This document shows positions 41,558 to 49,694 of a DNA stretch of 64,000 nt, piece by piece. Source of the stretch: Salinibaculum rarum. Its GTDB lineage: Archaea; Halobacteriota; Halobacteria; Halobacteriales; Haloarculaceae. The DNA is taken from positions 372,001-436,000 of the forward strand of contig NZ_CP129992.1 in assembly GCF_030505615.1 (NCBI RefSeq), given 5' to 3'. The notes below the pieces were generated by a model, which made no database searches, was not told the DNA's origin, and was given only the letters and a program-made list of their open reading frames with translations. Position 1 is the stretch's first letter; the number at the start of each line of letters is the position of its first letter. A program made the translations under genes and the position numbers.

Positions 41558-43399
41558 ATGTCTGACCTCGAGGATTTCACCGACTTCGACGGCGGAGGTG
41601 GCGACACCGCCGACGACAGTGACAGCGACACCGACAGCACAGCCAGCGACGCCGATACGCCACCCTCGTCGGCCGACAAGGCCGACGACTTTGCCTCGTT
41701 CGATGCCGAACCGGCCGGTGTAGACCGTGGCATCGGCGTTCTCTCGGCCTCGGATGGCCTCCGTATCGACGAGGAGAGCGACGAGACACGACTGCGGGCG
41801 TACATCACCGTCGGCAACCGCTCGGACGTACGCATCGGGACCTACCTGCTCGCGCCCTATCCCGACGGCGAACGGCTCTTCTGTCGAATAACGGGTCTTG
41901 AGTACGCACAGGAGTACCGAGCCGACGACGCGACGGAGATTCACGCTCGCCGCGCGATGCGCTCTGCCGGCATCGACGAGCAGGACTTCAAACTGATGGC
42001 GACGCTGGAACCGGTGGCGGTGCTCTATTCTGACGACGGCGACCTCAAACGGCGGATGACCGACCGCGTCCCGAAACCGGAGACGGTCGTGGCGACGGCC
42101 GACGACAAGGCCGATATCAAGACGGGGCTGAAGATGCCCGGCGACGGCGTCTTTCTGGGCCATCTCGCGGTCGGTGGGGAAAAGGTCAAGACCGCCGCAC
42201 AGCCCCCGACCATCGACTATCGACTCAAGGACAACTACACCGACGGGGACCCGCTGGTCTTCCGGCACACGCTCGTCGCCGGTGGGACGGGGTCGGGGAA
42301 GACCCACGGCGCGAAGAACATGCTCCGGCAGTATCTCGCCGACGAGCGGACCTATCCCGTCGAGACGGGTGGGGACCGCGAGGTCCAGACCGCCGTCGTG
42401 CAGTTCGACCCCCAGGACGAGTACGCCCAGATGCACGACGACAACCCCGACCTGGATTCGGACTTTGCCCGCCGACTCGACCGGGAGGGCGTCGCCCACG
42501 GCGGCCACGACGACACCGTCGCGTTCGTCCCGAAAGTCGGCGACTCCACCTACGCGGCCAGCCACCACCGCGCCGAGCAGGTCGAGTTTACGATTCCCTT
42601 CTCGCTGGTCCACTCGAACCCGTGGCTCATCGCCGGCAGCGGCCTCAACGACAACCAGTACAACGCCTTGGTCAACGTCCTCCTCAAGCGCTTCAAGAAA
42701 GAACGTGGCCGCGACGGGACCTACCAGCAGTTCATGTCCTTCCTCGACGACCCGGCGCTCAAGGAGGAACTCGACGAGACGGGACGTGTCCATGAGGCCA
42801 CGTTCGACGCTGTCCGCCGGCGTGCGCGTGGTTTCGGGGCCATCTTCGACCAGGACGCCAAACCGATTACCGAGCGTATCCACGAGTTCGTCCGACCGGG
42901 CGGGCTGACGGTCGTTCCGACCTACCATATCAACGACACTCGCGCCACCGAGACGGTGGTGCTCGCGCTCTCCTCGCTTCTGGTCGACGAGAAACTCTCG
43001 AACGACCCGCAGTTTTCCCGCATCAAGGAGACGCCGGTCGTGCTGGGGATGGACGAGGCCCACAACTTCCTGACCGACGCAGACAGCGTCCAGGCTCGGA
43101 AGGTCATCGGGAAGTTCACCGACGCCGCAAAGCAGGGCCGAAAGGAGCGACTCGGGCTCTTTCTCATCACGCAGGACCCACAGGACATCGCCGACCCCGT
43201 GTTCAAGCAGATTAACACCACTATCGTGTTGAATCTCGGTGACGAGGACGCCATTTCGGCGGTGAACATCCCGAGCAATCTGGAGTCGAAGGTGCCCTAC
43301 ATGGAGAAAGGGCAGATGGTGGTCTACTCGCCGGACAACTCCGAGCCGGTCGAGCTCATCGGACTCTCGAAGTGTGTCACGAAACACGGGAGAGACTGA
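41558..43399 (+). CDS. herA: HerA-type bipolar DNA helicase/translocase
   Basis: A 613-residue FtsK-HerA superfamily ATPase. An acidic low-complexity leader (residues 1-50) is followed by a HAS-like barrel and the motor domain: Walker A 'LVAGGTGSGKTHGAKNM', Walker B 'VVLGMDEAHNFLTDADS', sensor 'LFLITQDPQDIADPV' and an arginine-rich end. HerA forms a hexamer that feeds DNA ends to NurA. The family also includes other DUF87 ATPases, so the exact partner is not proven, though a nurA gene is at 31126-32382. The upstream spacer shared with the divergent gene is 119 bp. Confidence 0.85.
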   Translation: MSDLEDFTDFDGGGGDTADDSDSDTDSTASDADTPPSSADKADDFASFDAEPAGVDRGIGVLSASDGLRIDEESDETRLRAYITVGNRSDVRIGTYLLAPYPDGERLFCRITGLEYAQEYRADDATEIHARRAMRSAGIDEQDFKLMATLEPVAVLYSDDGDLKRRMTDRVPKPETVVATADDKADIKTGLKMPGDGVFLGHLAVGGEKVKTAAQPPTIDYRLKDNYTDGDPLVFRHTLVAGGTGSGKTHGAKNMLRQYLADERTYPVETGGDREVQTAVVQFDPQDEYAQMHDDNPDLDSDFARRLDREGVAHGGHDDTVAFVPKVGDSTYAASHHRAEQVEFTIPFSLVHSNPWLIAGSGLNDNQYNALVNVLLKRFKKERGRDGTYQQFMSFLDDPALKEELDETGRVHEATFDAVRRRARGFGAIFDQDAKPITERIHEFVRPGGLTVVPTYHINDTRATETVVLALSSLLVDEKLSNDPQFSRIKETPVVLGMDEAHNFLTDADSVQARKVIGKFTDAAKQGRKERLGLFLITQDPQDIADPVFKQINTTIVLNLGDEDAISAVNIPSNLESKVPYMEKGQMVVYSPDNSEPVELIGLSKCVTKHGRD

Positions 43400-43509
43400 G
43401 CTGAATCTCTGATTCGGCGAGGGTTGTCCCAGCTCTGGGACAGGACTGAGTAGAATAATTGGCAAACCGGAGCCGAAGCTTCTTGGCGGACGGCGATGCA
43501 GTATCGGTC

Positions 43510-43938
43510 ATGATAGACCGCATTCTGGTTCCCATCGACGGCTCGGCACAAGCCGAGGAAGCCTGCGAGCTGGTGTTCGAGGAGTTCCCCGACGCGACGC
43601 TGGTACTGCTACACGTCATCAACCCTGCCGAGGCCAGTTACGGCGCTCAAGCGTCGATTCCGAGCTTCTCCGAGGAGTGGTACAGAGAGGAGAAACGCCG
43701 AGCGGAGGAACTCTTCGAAGACATCGAACAGCAAGCAAGCGACCACGGCATCGAGGTCGAACACACCGTCGAGGTCGGCAAGCCGCCACACGCCATTGCT
43801 GCCTTCGCAGAAGAACACGACATCGACCACATCGTGATGGGGAGTCACGGCCGCGAGGGCGTCTCACGAATCCTGCTTGGCAGCGTCGCCGAGACGGTTA
43901 TGCGGCGCTCACCGGTGCCGGTGACGGTGGTACGGTAG
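43510..43938 (+). CDS. Universal stress protein UspA family
   Basis: A 142-residue Usp with 'RILVPIDGSAQAEEACELVF' at the start and a complete ATP-binding motif 'VMGSHGREGVSRILLGSVAE' (G-2x-G-9x-G-S). It ends 'VMRRSPVPVTVVR'. It likely forms dimers and binds ATP in stress signalling. The ATG at 43510 begins the first beta strand; the 17 extra codons upstream in frame do not. A hairpin/T-tract terminator repeat follows 115 bp downstream. Confidence 0.92.
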   Translation: MIDRILVPIDGSAQAEEACELVFEEFPDATLVLLHVINPAEASYGAQASIPSFSEEWYREEKRRAEELFEDIEQQASDHGIEVEHTVEVGKPPHAIAAFAEEHDIDHIVMGSHGREGVSRILLGSVAETVMRRSPVPVTVVR

Positions 43939-44051
43939 TGGACGGAACGGTGGGAGCGGTGGCCGCGAACGCGTTTTATCGCGTGAGCCGGGGAAGGGCA
44001 GGCCTGCTGTGCGGCGGCGGTGCGGTAGGCAACTACGATAGCATCTCCGAG

Positions 44052-44103
44052 CGCTCTACCGAGCGCAAGCGGCCTTTTTCGCCCACGTTTTTCGAGGAGT
44101 GGT
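44052..44103 (+). terminator. Hairpin plus double T-tract repeat after the Usp gene (copy A)
   Basis: GAGCGCTC/GAGCGC elements (44049-44066) precede TTTTT-N8-TTTTT and CGAGGAGTGGT (44071-44103). It sits between the converging usp and KaiC-like genes. It shares its upstream block (GAGCGCTCTACCG) with copy B at 55689 and its tail with copies B and C. Confidence 0.55.
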
Positions 44104-44152
44104 CCGGTGCGCACCGAAGGTGCGCCCGAGTCCCGACGATGAAAAAGGTGGT

Positions 44153-45301
44153 CTAGAAGATATTCGCCTGCTGATACACCGACAGCCCCTCGTTGGTAAT
44201 CTCGTAGGGTTTCATCTCGCGGGAGTGGTTGGCGTTCCGTATCTTCTGGATTTCGACGGCCAGACGCGTCTCGCGGGCCTCGCCGCGGATATACTGGAGG
44301 ACAAAGACTGCGTCGGTGAGATACTCGATGATACCGTGTCGCGAAGCGTAGGGGTTCGACTCGCTGGCTTCGCTGGTCAGGAAAGTGGTCACGCCGGCAT
44401 CTTTCAGCGAGCGGGTGAAATCGAACACTTCGGTCCGGCGCTTGGCCGGGTCGTCGTACATCATCTCCAGTAGCGACACGGAGTCGAGGACGAGACGGTC
44501 CGCATCGAAGTCCTTGATGAGTTGCGGGAGTTCCGCGCGGATGTTGTCGAGGCTGTTTGCCATCTCGACGGGGTCTAAGTCGACGACAGCGAGTTTGTCC
44601 TCAGCCTCGTACTTGTCGAATTCCCAGCCCCACTCGTTTGCAGTATCGATGATAGAGTCGTGGCTCTGTTCGAGCGTGATGAACACCGCGTTTTCGCCCT
44701 GCTGGAGGCCGTGATAGAGGAATTGGAGTCCGAACGTGGTCTTTCCGCTCCCGGCAGAGCCGACGGTAACTATCAGATGGCGCTCCGGAACGCCACCCTG
44801 AATCATGTTGTCGAGTCCTTCGATACCGAGGTCGATACGCGGGATGTCGGAGTCGAGTTCCTCGTCGGAAAACTCCTCGTCGCCGCCTGACTCGAACGCG
44901 CTCCCGAAATCGTCGTCGAACAGGTTCTCATCGTCGCCCCCGCCGAAGGGGCCGTCACCATCGTCGCCAGTATCGTCGCCCCCACCGAATGGCCCGTCAC
45001 CGTCATCACCAGTCTCGTCGCCGAACGGGCTGCCGTCACCATCGCTGGTCTCACCACCAAAGGGACCACGGTCGCCGTCGCTACCGGCGTCAGTGTCGTC
45101 ACCAAAGGGACCACCGTCGCCGCCGTCGTCAGCAGCACCACCGAACGGCCCACTGTCACCGTCGCCGGTATCGTCGCCGAACGGGTCGGTGCTCTCCGAT
45201 TCTGCCTCGTCGACCGTTCCGTCGGCGTCGTCCTCGGAGTCGTCGTCACCCTCTCGGAGCGCCCGCTCGAACCAGTCGTCGTCTTCCTGGTCTTCGCTCA
45301 C
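44153..45301 (-). CDS. KaiC-like RecA-fold ATPase with a long acidic GPFG-repeat N-terminus
   Basis: A 382-residue protein. Residues about 35-130 are a run of some nine units built on 'DGDGGPFGDDT/GGGDDT', almost only Asp, Gly, Ser, Thr, Pro and Phe. The KaiC domain follows: 'IPRIDLGIEGLDNMIQGGVP', Walker A 'VGSAGSGKTTFGLQFL', catalytic acidic pair in 'AVFITLEQSHDS', Walker B 'ADRLVLDSVSLLEMM', and 'GVTTFLTSEASES'. Single-domain KaiC homologues in archaea include ArlH and signalling ATPases; this one is not in an arl operon. The repeat region is probably disordered and could drive assembly. The start ATG at 45301 opens directly into acidic sequence. Confidence 0.85.
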   Translation of the reverse strand: MSEDQEDDDWFERALREGDDDSEDDADGTVDEAESESTDPFGDDTGDGDSGPFGGAADDGGDGGPFGDDTDAGSDGDRGPFGGETSDGDGSPFGDETGDDGDGPFGGGDDTGDDGDGPFGGGDDENLFDDDFGSAFESGGDEEFSDEELDSDIPRIDLGIEGLDNMIQGGVPERHLIVTVGSAGSGKTTFGLQFLYHGLQQGENAVFITLEQSHDSIIDTANEWGWEFDKYEAEDKLAVVDLDPVEMANSLDNIRAELPQLIKDFDADRLVLDSVSLLEMMYDDPAKRRTEVFDFTRSLKDAGVTTFLTSEASESNPYASRHGIIEYLTDAVFVLQYIRGEARETRLAVEIQKIRNANHSREMKPYEITNEGLSVYQQANIF

Positions 45302-45431
45302 AACTGCACCCTCCGACCAGCACTGCGCATACCCGTGAATTAGCCTGCCAACTGATTAACTTTGCCCGGTCGGTGTCCGCGGCGGCCGCCGAGCGGGCAG
45401 TATATGAGTGTGGCCGCGCAATCCTCCGCCG

Positions 45432-46298
45432 ATGAGAGTGGGTATCGTCGGACAGCGCGGCAACACCCGCGCCATCTCGCTGGTGGAAGACATCTGTGAC
45501 CGACTGCACCGCGATGCCGTCGAAGTGGTCGTCGACGAATCGACCCACGAGGCGTTCCAGCGTGGCAACGTCTGGCACGAGAACGGCGCCGGCGAGACGC
45601 CGATACCCGAGAGCCGCCCTGTCGAAGAGTTCGACGACTGTGACCTGGCGGTCAGCATCGGTGGCGACGGAACCTTCCTCTTTACCGCCCGCGGCGCCGG
45701 GACGACGCCGATTATGGGCGTCAACCTCGGCGAAGTCGGCTTTCTAAACGCCGTCCCGCCCGAACAGGCCGTCGAGAGCGTCTCCGAGGCCGTCGAGCAG
45801 ATTCGCACCGAGGGCGACCAGCTCCGGAAGATGCCGCGCCTCTCGGCCAGTTCCGACGCGTGGACGCTCCCAGCGGCGCTCAACGAAGTCGTCGTCCAGG
45901 GCCCACAACGCGGCCACGGTAACGGCCTCAGCATCGAAGTCCGCGTCGACGGGTCGCTGTACACCAGCGGCCACGCCGACGGCGTCCTCGTCGCGACGGC
46001 AACAGGGAGCACAGCCTACAACCTCAGCGAGAGCGGCCCAATCGTCCACCCGGACGTCTCCGGGTTTATCGTCACCGAGATGTGTGGCGAAGAGGCGATG
46101 CCGCCCCTGGTCGTCGATACCGACAGCACGGTGACGGTGCGCGTCGACAACGCCGAGACTGCGGTGGCTGTCAGCGACGGCCGGGTCGAACGGTCGGTCA
46201 CCCCGCCGGCGGAGATTCGACTCGAGCGTGCCGGAACGCCGGTGTATATCGCGGGGCCACCGCTGGATTTCTTTACCGCGCTGGGAAAATTAGAGTAA
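45432..46298 (+). CDS. nadK: NAD kinase
   Basis: A 288-residue kinase that makes NADP+ from NAD+. The catalytic 'VSIGGDGTFLFTARG' motif (GGDGT) is at about 77-81, 'GVNLGEVGFLN' follows, and 'GVLVATATGSTAYNLSESGP' marks the second nucleotide-binding segment. The length suits archaeal NadK. The ATG at 45432 (MRVGIVGQRGN) starts the Rossmann strand. The promoter region of about 130 bp is shared with the divergent KaiC-like gene; TATATGAG near 45401 is a possible TATA box. Confidence 0.94.
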   Translation: MRVGIVGQRGNTRAISLVEDICDRLHRDAVEVVVDESTHEAFQRGNVWHENGAGETPIPESRPVEEFDDCDLAVSIGGDGTFLFTARGAGTTPIMGVNLGEVGFLNAVPPEQAVESVSEAVEQIRTEGDQLRKMPRLSASSDAWTLPAALNEVVVQGPQRGHGNGLSIEVRVDGSLYTSGHADGVLVATATGSTAYNLSESGPIVHPDVSGFIVTEMCGEEAMPPLVVDTDSTVTVRVDNAETAVAVSDGRVERSVTPPAEIRLERAGTPVYIAGPPLDFFTALGKLE

Positions 46299-46318
46299 GT
46301 CTGTGCGTTCGTCGGACC

Positions 46319-46606
46319 TTAGCTCGTCGAGTAGACGATCGGCGACGCGACGAGGAGTCCGAGACCGAGCATCTTGTACTGGAGAACGCTGCCGAGCAGG
46401 TGTGCCCCACTGGCATTGACCGTGAGCATCTGCCCCGGCAGTATCAACAGGAGCAGACCGAACACCAGCGTGTGCAGCGTCGTCACCTTCCGTGATTTGA
46501 GCGGTATCGTCGCCAGCAGACCCAGTACGAACAAGGCGAGCACCGCGTCTCCCGTGTTGTACTGCAGCAAGAAGCTGTCGACGACCTGAAGCGGTGGCGC
46601 GAGCAT
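46319..46606 (-). CDS. Small membrane protein
   Basis: A 95-residue protein with three hydrophobic helices (about 19-36, 44-60 and 68-92) and only short polar loops. It is likely a cytoplasmic-membrane protein of unknown role. The ATG at 46606 gives MLAPPLQVVDSFLLQYNTGD. It converges on nadK (20-bp gap) and diverges from the first HalX regulator. Confidence 0.65.
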   Translation of the reverse strand: MLAPPLQVVDSFLLQYNTGDAVLALFVLGLLATIPLKSRKVTTLHTLVFGLLLLILPGQMLTVNASGAHLLGSVLQYKMLGLGLLVASPIVYSTS

Positions 46607-46713
46607 CCTTGTTCGGAAGTCACTCTGTGCGAATCTTTAAACTTCCGTTCCAGCGCGCCGGCAGGTGTGGAAAGAACACACACTTATTACGGTCGGGAAT
46701 CAGACTGTTCATT

Positions 46714-47289
46714 GTGTCATCGGGGAGCGACCAGGCGACCGTACTCGTCGTCGACGACGAAGAGGAAGTCGCCGACGTGTACGCCCTGCGGTTGCGAAAC
46801 GAGTACGAGACTCGAACCGCGTACGGCGGGCAGGACGCACTGGAACAGATCGACGACGATGTCGATGTTGTCCTGCTCGACCGGCGGATGCCCGACGTCG
46901 CTGGCGACGACGTCCTCGCTGGAATCCGCGCCGAGGGGTACGACTGCAAAGTCATCATGCTGACCGCAGTCGACCCCGGGACGGACATTCTGGAGATGGA
47001 GTTCGACGACTATCTCTGCAAGCCCGTCGAGAAGGCCGACCTCGTCGCCGCCATCGACCAGCAACTACAGGTCCAGCAGTACGACGACCGCCTCACGGAG
47101 TATTTCGAGGTCACGTCGAAGCTCACCCTCCTCGAAGCCGAACTCTCGCCACAGGAACTCGAAGAAAGCGACGAACTACAGGAGCTTGCAGCCCGCGCCG
47201 ACCGGCTCAAAACGGAGATAGACGAGAGCCTAGACGAGTTCGAGGACATCCAGACGGCCTTCGACAAAATCGCCAGACACCCCGGCTAG
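46714..47289 (+). CDS. Response regulator with HalX domain
   Basis: A 191-residue protein. The receiver domain is complete: acidic pocket 'VLVVDDEEEVADVYAL', phosphoacceptor Asp in 'VDVVLLDRRMPDVAGDDV', Thr in 'VIMLTAVDPG' and Lys in 'DYLCKPVEKADL'. From about residue 125 the haloarchaeal HalX domain follows ('RLTEYFEVTSKLTLLEAELS' and on), a helical module of unknown output. The GTG at 46714 is favoured because CTTATTA (46683-46689) sits 25-31 bp upstream and the first strand starts nine residues in. A second HalX regulator lies at 47989, with a PAS protein between them. Confidence 0.9.
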   Translation: MSSGSDQATVLVVDDEEEVADVYALRLRNEYETRTAYGGQDALEQIDDDVDVVLLDRRMPDVAGDDVLAGIRAEGYDCKVIMLTAVDPGTDILEMEFDDYLCKPVEKADLVAAIDQQLQVQQYDDRLTEYFEVTSKLTLLEAELSPQELEESDELQELAARADRLKTEIDESLDEFEDIQTAFDKIARHPG

Positions 47290-47295
47290 GAGCCG

Positions 47296-47913
47296 TCACC
47301 CCTCGTTTTCGACGGTCGTGTACAGCACGTAGCCACGGGTCGACTCGCCGCGAGCGACTGCGACCGTCCGCACACGGAAGCGACGAGTCCCGGCCGGCGT
47401 TTCACAGGACAGGACCGTCTCGATTGACTCCCCCTGCGTCACCGCCGCGACGATGTCGCTTGTCCGCTCGGCGGTCATCAGCGCGTCGGCGAGTGCCGCG
47501 TTCTCGACGGCCTGCCCGTCGACGCCGAACGTCTCCTCGAAGGCCGGATTTGCCGCGCGGACGACCGGTCCCTCGCCGCTGTCGTCGACGTACAGCACCG
47601 GGTCCGGGTTCTCTTCGAAGAGGTCGACAGGCTGTGGGTCGGGGACGCCAGTGTCGCGACCGGTCGACTCGACGGTCACCGTATCCGGTGTTTCGGCGGC
47701 CGTCTCACCGACGACGAACAGGCGCGCAACCGCGCCCAGGCCGCCGCCCGCAGCGAGGCCAAACCCGACAGCGATTGTCGTCGCAGCGGGCACGGTCAGC
47801 GTCGCGACGGCGTAGCCAAAGCCCCCGCCGACGAGTGCAGCGGCGAAAATCCAGAGCAACTGGCTACGGAGACCGACGTCATCGTCTGCCGAGCCCATCA
47901 TCACCCGAACCAT
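47296..47913 (-). CDS. Membrane PAS-domain protein
   Basis: A 205-residue protein with two N-terminal membrane helices (about 18-40 and 45-68) and one PAS-like domain (about 95-200: 'NPDPVLYVDDSGEGPVVRAA', 'NPAFEETFGVDGQAVENAAL', 'RRFRVRTVAVARGES'). There is no kinase or effector domain. It may be a sensory partner of the two HalX regulators that flank it. The stop lies 4 bp from the stop of the first HalX gene. The ATG at 47913 (MVRVMMG) or those at 47901/47898 are all possible. Confidence 0.75.
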   Translation of the reverse strand: MVRVMMGSADDDVGLRSQLLWIFAAALVGGGFGYAVATLTVPAATTIAVGFGLAAGGGLGAVARLFVVGETAAETPDTVTVESTGRDTGVPDPQPVDLFEENPDPVLYVDDSGEGPVVRAANPAFEETFGVDGQAVENAALADALMTAERTSDIVAAVTQGESIETVLSCETPAGTRRFRVRTVAVARGESTRGYVLYTTVENEG

Positions 47914-47988
47914 TACACGCCGCTCTTTTAACTGTATAGCTTCCCGGCCCCCGAATATAACTTCCTGCTTACCCAACGGGAGGGCAGG

Positions 47989-48561
47989 TTGGCATCTTCC
48001 AGTTCCGGTCACTCCGTCGTTCTCGTCGTCGACGACGAGGAGGCGATTGCAGACACGTACACGCTCCACCTCGAGAGTCACTACGAGGTCCGAACCGCCT
48101 ACGGCGGGACGGAAGCACTCGAGAAACTCGACGAGGATGTCGACGCAGTCGTGCTCGACCGACGGATGCCGGACCTCCACGGCGACGACGTCCTCGAAGC
48201 GATTCGCGACCGCGGGTATACCTGCACGGTCATCATGGCGACGGCCGTCGGCCCCGACCTGAATATCCTCGAGATGGACTTCGACGACTACCTCTGTAAG
48301 CCAATCGACCGGGAGACACTCCTCGAGACACTGGAGACACACCTCGACAGCGAGGCGAGTGGCGACCTGGAGACGTTCTTTCGTCTCGTCTCGAAACGCT
48401 CCGTCCTCGAAGCCGAGCAGACCCGGGCAGAACTCGAAGACAGCGACGAGTACGCGCGGCTACAGACGCGGATAGACGACCTCGAGGCAGAACTTCGGGA
48501 GCGAATCGACGGGTTCGACGACGTCATCGCTACTCACCGCGACATCGGCCGCGGGTCCTGA
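47989..48561 (+). CDS. Response regulator with HalX domain (second copy)
   Basis: A 190-residue paralogue of the protein at 46714. The receiver has 'VVLVVDDEEAIADTYTLHLE', phosphoacceptor in 'VDAVVLDRRMPDLHGDDVLE', 'VIMATAVGPD' (Thr/Ala position) and 'DYLCKPIDRETLL'. The HalX part has 'DLETFFRLVSKRSVLEAEQT'. Identity with the first copy is high across the whole chain, indicating local duplication. The start is an unusual TTG at 47989, supported by the TATA-like AATATAAC at 47953-47961 and by the first strand beginning ten residues in; no ATG or GTG is available nearby. Confidence 0.87.
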   Translation: MASSSSGHSVVLVVDDEEAIADTYTLHLESHYEVRTAYGGTEALEKLDEDVDAVVLDRRMPDLHGDDVLEAIRDRGYTCTVIMATAVGPDLNILEMDFDDYLCKPIDRETLLETLETHLDSEASGDLETFFRLVSKRSVLEAEQTRAELEDSDEYARLQTRIDDLEAELRERIDGFDDVIATHRDIGRGS

Positions 48562-48591
48562 CGCGACGGACGCGGTAGCGACCACTGCTTG

Positions 48592-49020
48592 TCACCACCC
48601 ATCGGCGCGACTGTCACGCTGTTGTTCGATGTTGTGAATCTCGCGGACGATGTCGCCGAAGTGACGCGTGATGTCGGTCATCGTCACGATGCCGACGATG
48701 TCGAGCCCGTCCAGCACGGGCAGTTTCTTCACCTGTTCGTCGCTCATCCGCTGGACTGCACTCCGAACGGCCCTGGTCGGTTCGGTCGTGACAAGCGGCT
48801 GTGACATGACGGTCGCGACGTCGATGCCGTCGAACGGTTCCCCAGAGACGTACCCGGCGTGCAGGGCATCCGTCTCGGTGACGATACCGGTCGGGTCGCC
48901 GCCCTCGGTGACGATGACGCTCCCGACGCGGTGTTCGAGCATCTGCTCGACGGCGTCCCGGAGCGTTCCCTCGGTGGGGACGGTGACGATGTCCGTCTCC
49001 ATCACGTCTTCGACGAGCAT
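48592..49020 (-). CDS. CBS-domain pair protein (142 aa)
   Basis: Two CBS motifs fill the chain: 'LVEDVMETDIVTVPTEGTL' to 'TGIVTETDALHAGY' (about 1-55) and 'DVATVMSQPLVTTEPTRAV' to 'DIVGIVTMTDITRHF' (about 67-122). A short helical tail with 'IHNIEQQRDSRAD' follows. It probably senses adenylates. The ATG at 49020 is at the domain start. It diverges from the neighbouring Usp gene, with 121 bp between them. Confidence 0.9.
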   Translation of the reverse strand: MLVEDVMETDIVTVPTEGTLRDAVEQMLEHRVGSVIVTEGGDPTGIVTETDALHAGYVSGEPFDGIDVATVMSQPLVTTEPTRAVRSAVQRMSDEQVKKLPVLDGLDIVGIVTMTDITRHFGDIVREIHNIEQQRDSRADGW

Positions 49021-49141
49021 ACCAGACCAACGCCGGAGGTGGTGAAGAATCCACCGCCCCCACGAGATACTCTCAGTTGTTGATAATTCCCCGGCGAGAT
49101 ATACGTCAGCCAGCCGTAGTTACAGCCGGAGGGACACGAAA

Positions 49142-49555
49142 ATGTACCAGACAATCCTCCTCCCGACAGACGGGAGCGAGCAAAGCGAGCGAGCCGAACA
49201 GAAGGCGCTCGAGATGGCCGAGCAGACCGGCGCGGACCTGCACGCCCTCCACGTCATCGACACGCGGCACATGAGCGAACCGGCACTGAGCTCGATGGAA
49301 CTGGTCACAGACGAGGCCGAAGACCGCGCGATGGAGCTGCTGGAAGACATCTTCGAGACCAGCGAAAAGCGCGGCATCGACGTCACCTCCCGGTGTTGTC
49401 ACGGCGTCCCACACGAGGAGATTCTCGCCTACGCCGACGAAGTCGACGCGGACCTCATCGTGATGGGGTATCGCGGCCACACCCACGACCAGAAGATGGG
49501 CAGTGTGGTCAATCGGGTGCTCAACGACACCGACCGGGAAGTCCTCACGGTCTGA
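49142..49555 (+). CDS. Universal stress protein UspA family
   Basis: A 137-residue Usp: 'MYQTILLPTDGSEQSERAEQ' at the start and 'ADLIVMGYRGHTHDQKMGSV' as the nucleotide loop region. The loop deviates from the G-2x-G-9x-G consensus by having His/Asp/Lys in the spacer and ends with 'GSVVNRVLNDTDREVLTV'. ATP binding is plausible but less certain than in the Usp at 43510. The ATG follows a purine-rich GGAGGGAC stretch about 12 bp upstream, a possible ribosome-binding site. Confidence 0.9.
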   Translation: MYQTILLPTDGSEQSERAEQKALEMAEQTGADLHALHVIDTRHMSEPALSSMELVTDEAEDRAMELLEDIFETSEKRGIDVTSRCCHGVPHEEILAYADEVDADLIVMGYRGHTHDQKMGSVVNRVLNDTDREVLTV

Positions 49556-49694
49556 CAGCGTCCCGCGTCGAATCGGCCCGTGTCTCCAGACAGGGCGGTT
49601 CCGGTAGAATTGGGGGAGAGCGGCGAGCGGACCACTGTTTTTTCGCGGTCGCCCAAAGCGCAACCGCTACTACGCTCCCCCCGCTAGCGCGGGC

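Noticed and set aside
44880..45230. A CRISPR-like or tandem DNA repeat array
   Set aside because: The periodic sequence is the coding DNA for acidic GPFG repeats in the KaiC-like protein; units vary in length and sequence and there are no unique spacers. No CRISPR array or cas gene was found in the window.
44153..45301. Assignment of the KaiC-like protein as ArlH or GvpD
   Set aside because: The RecA core alone does not decide it, no arl or gvp genes are adjacent, and the long acidic repeat tail is foreign to both.
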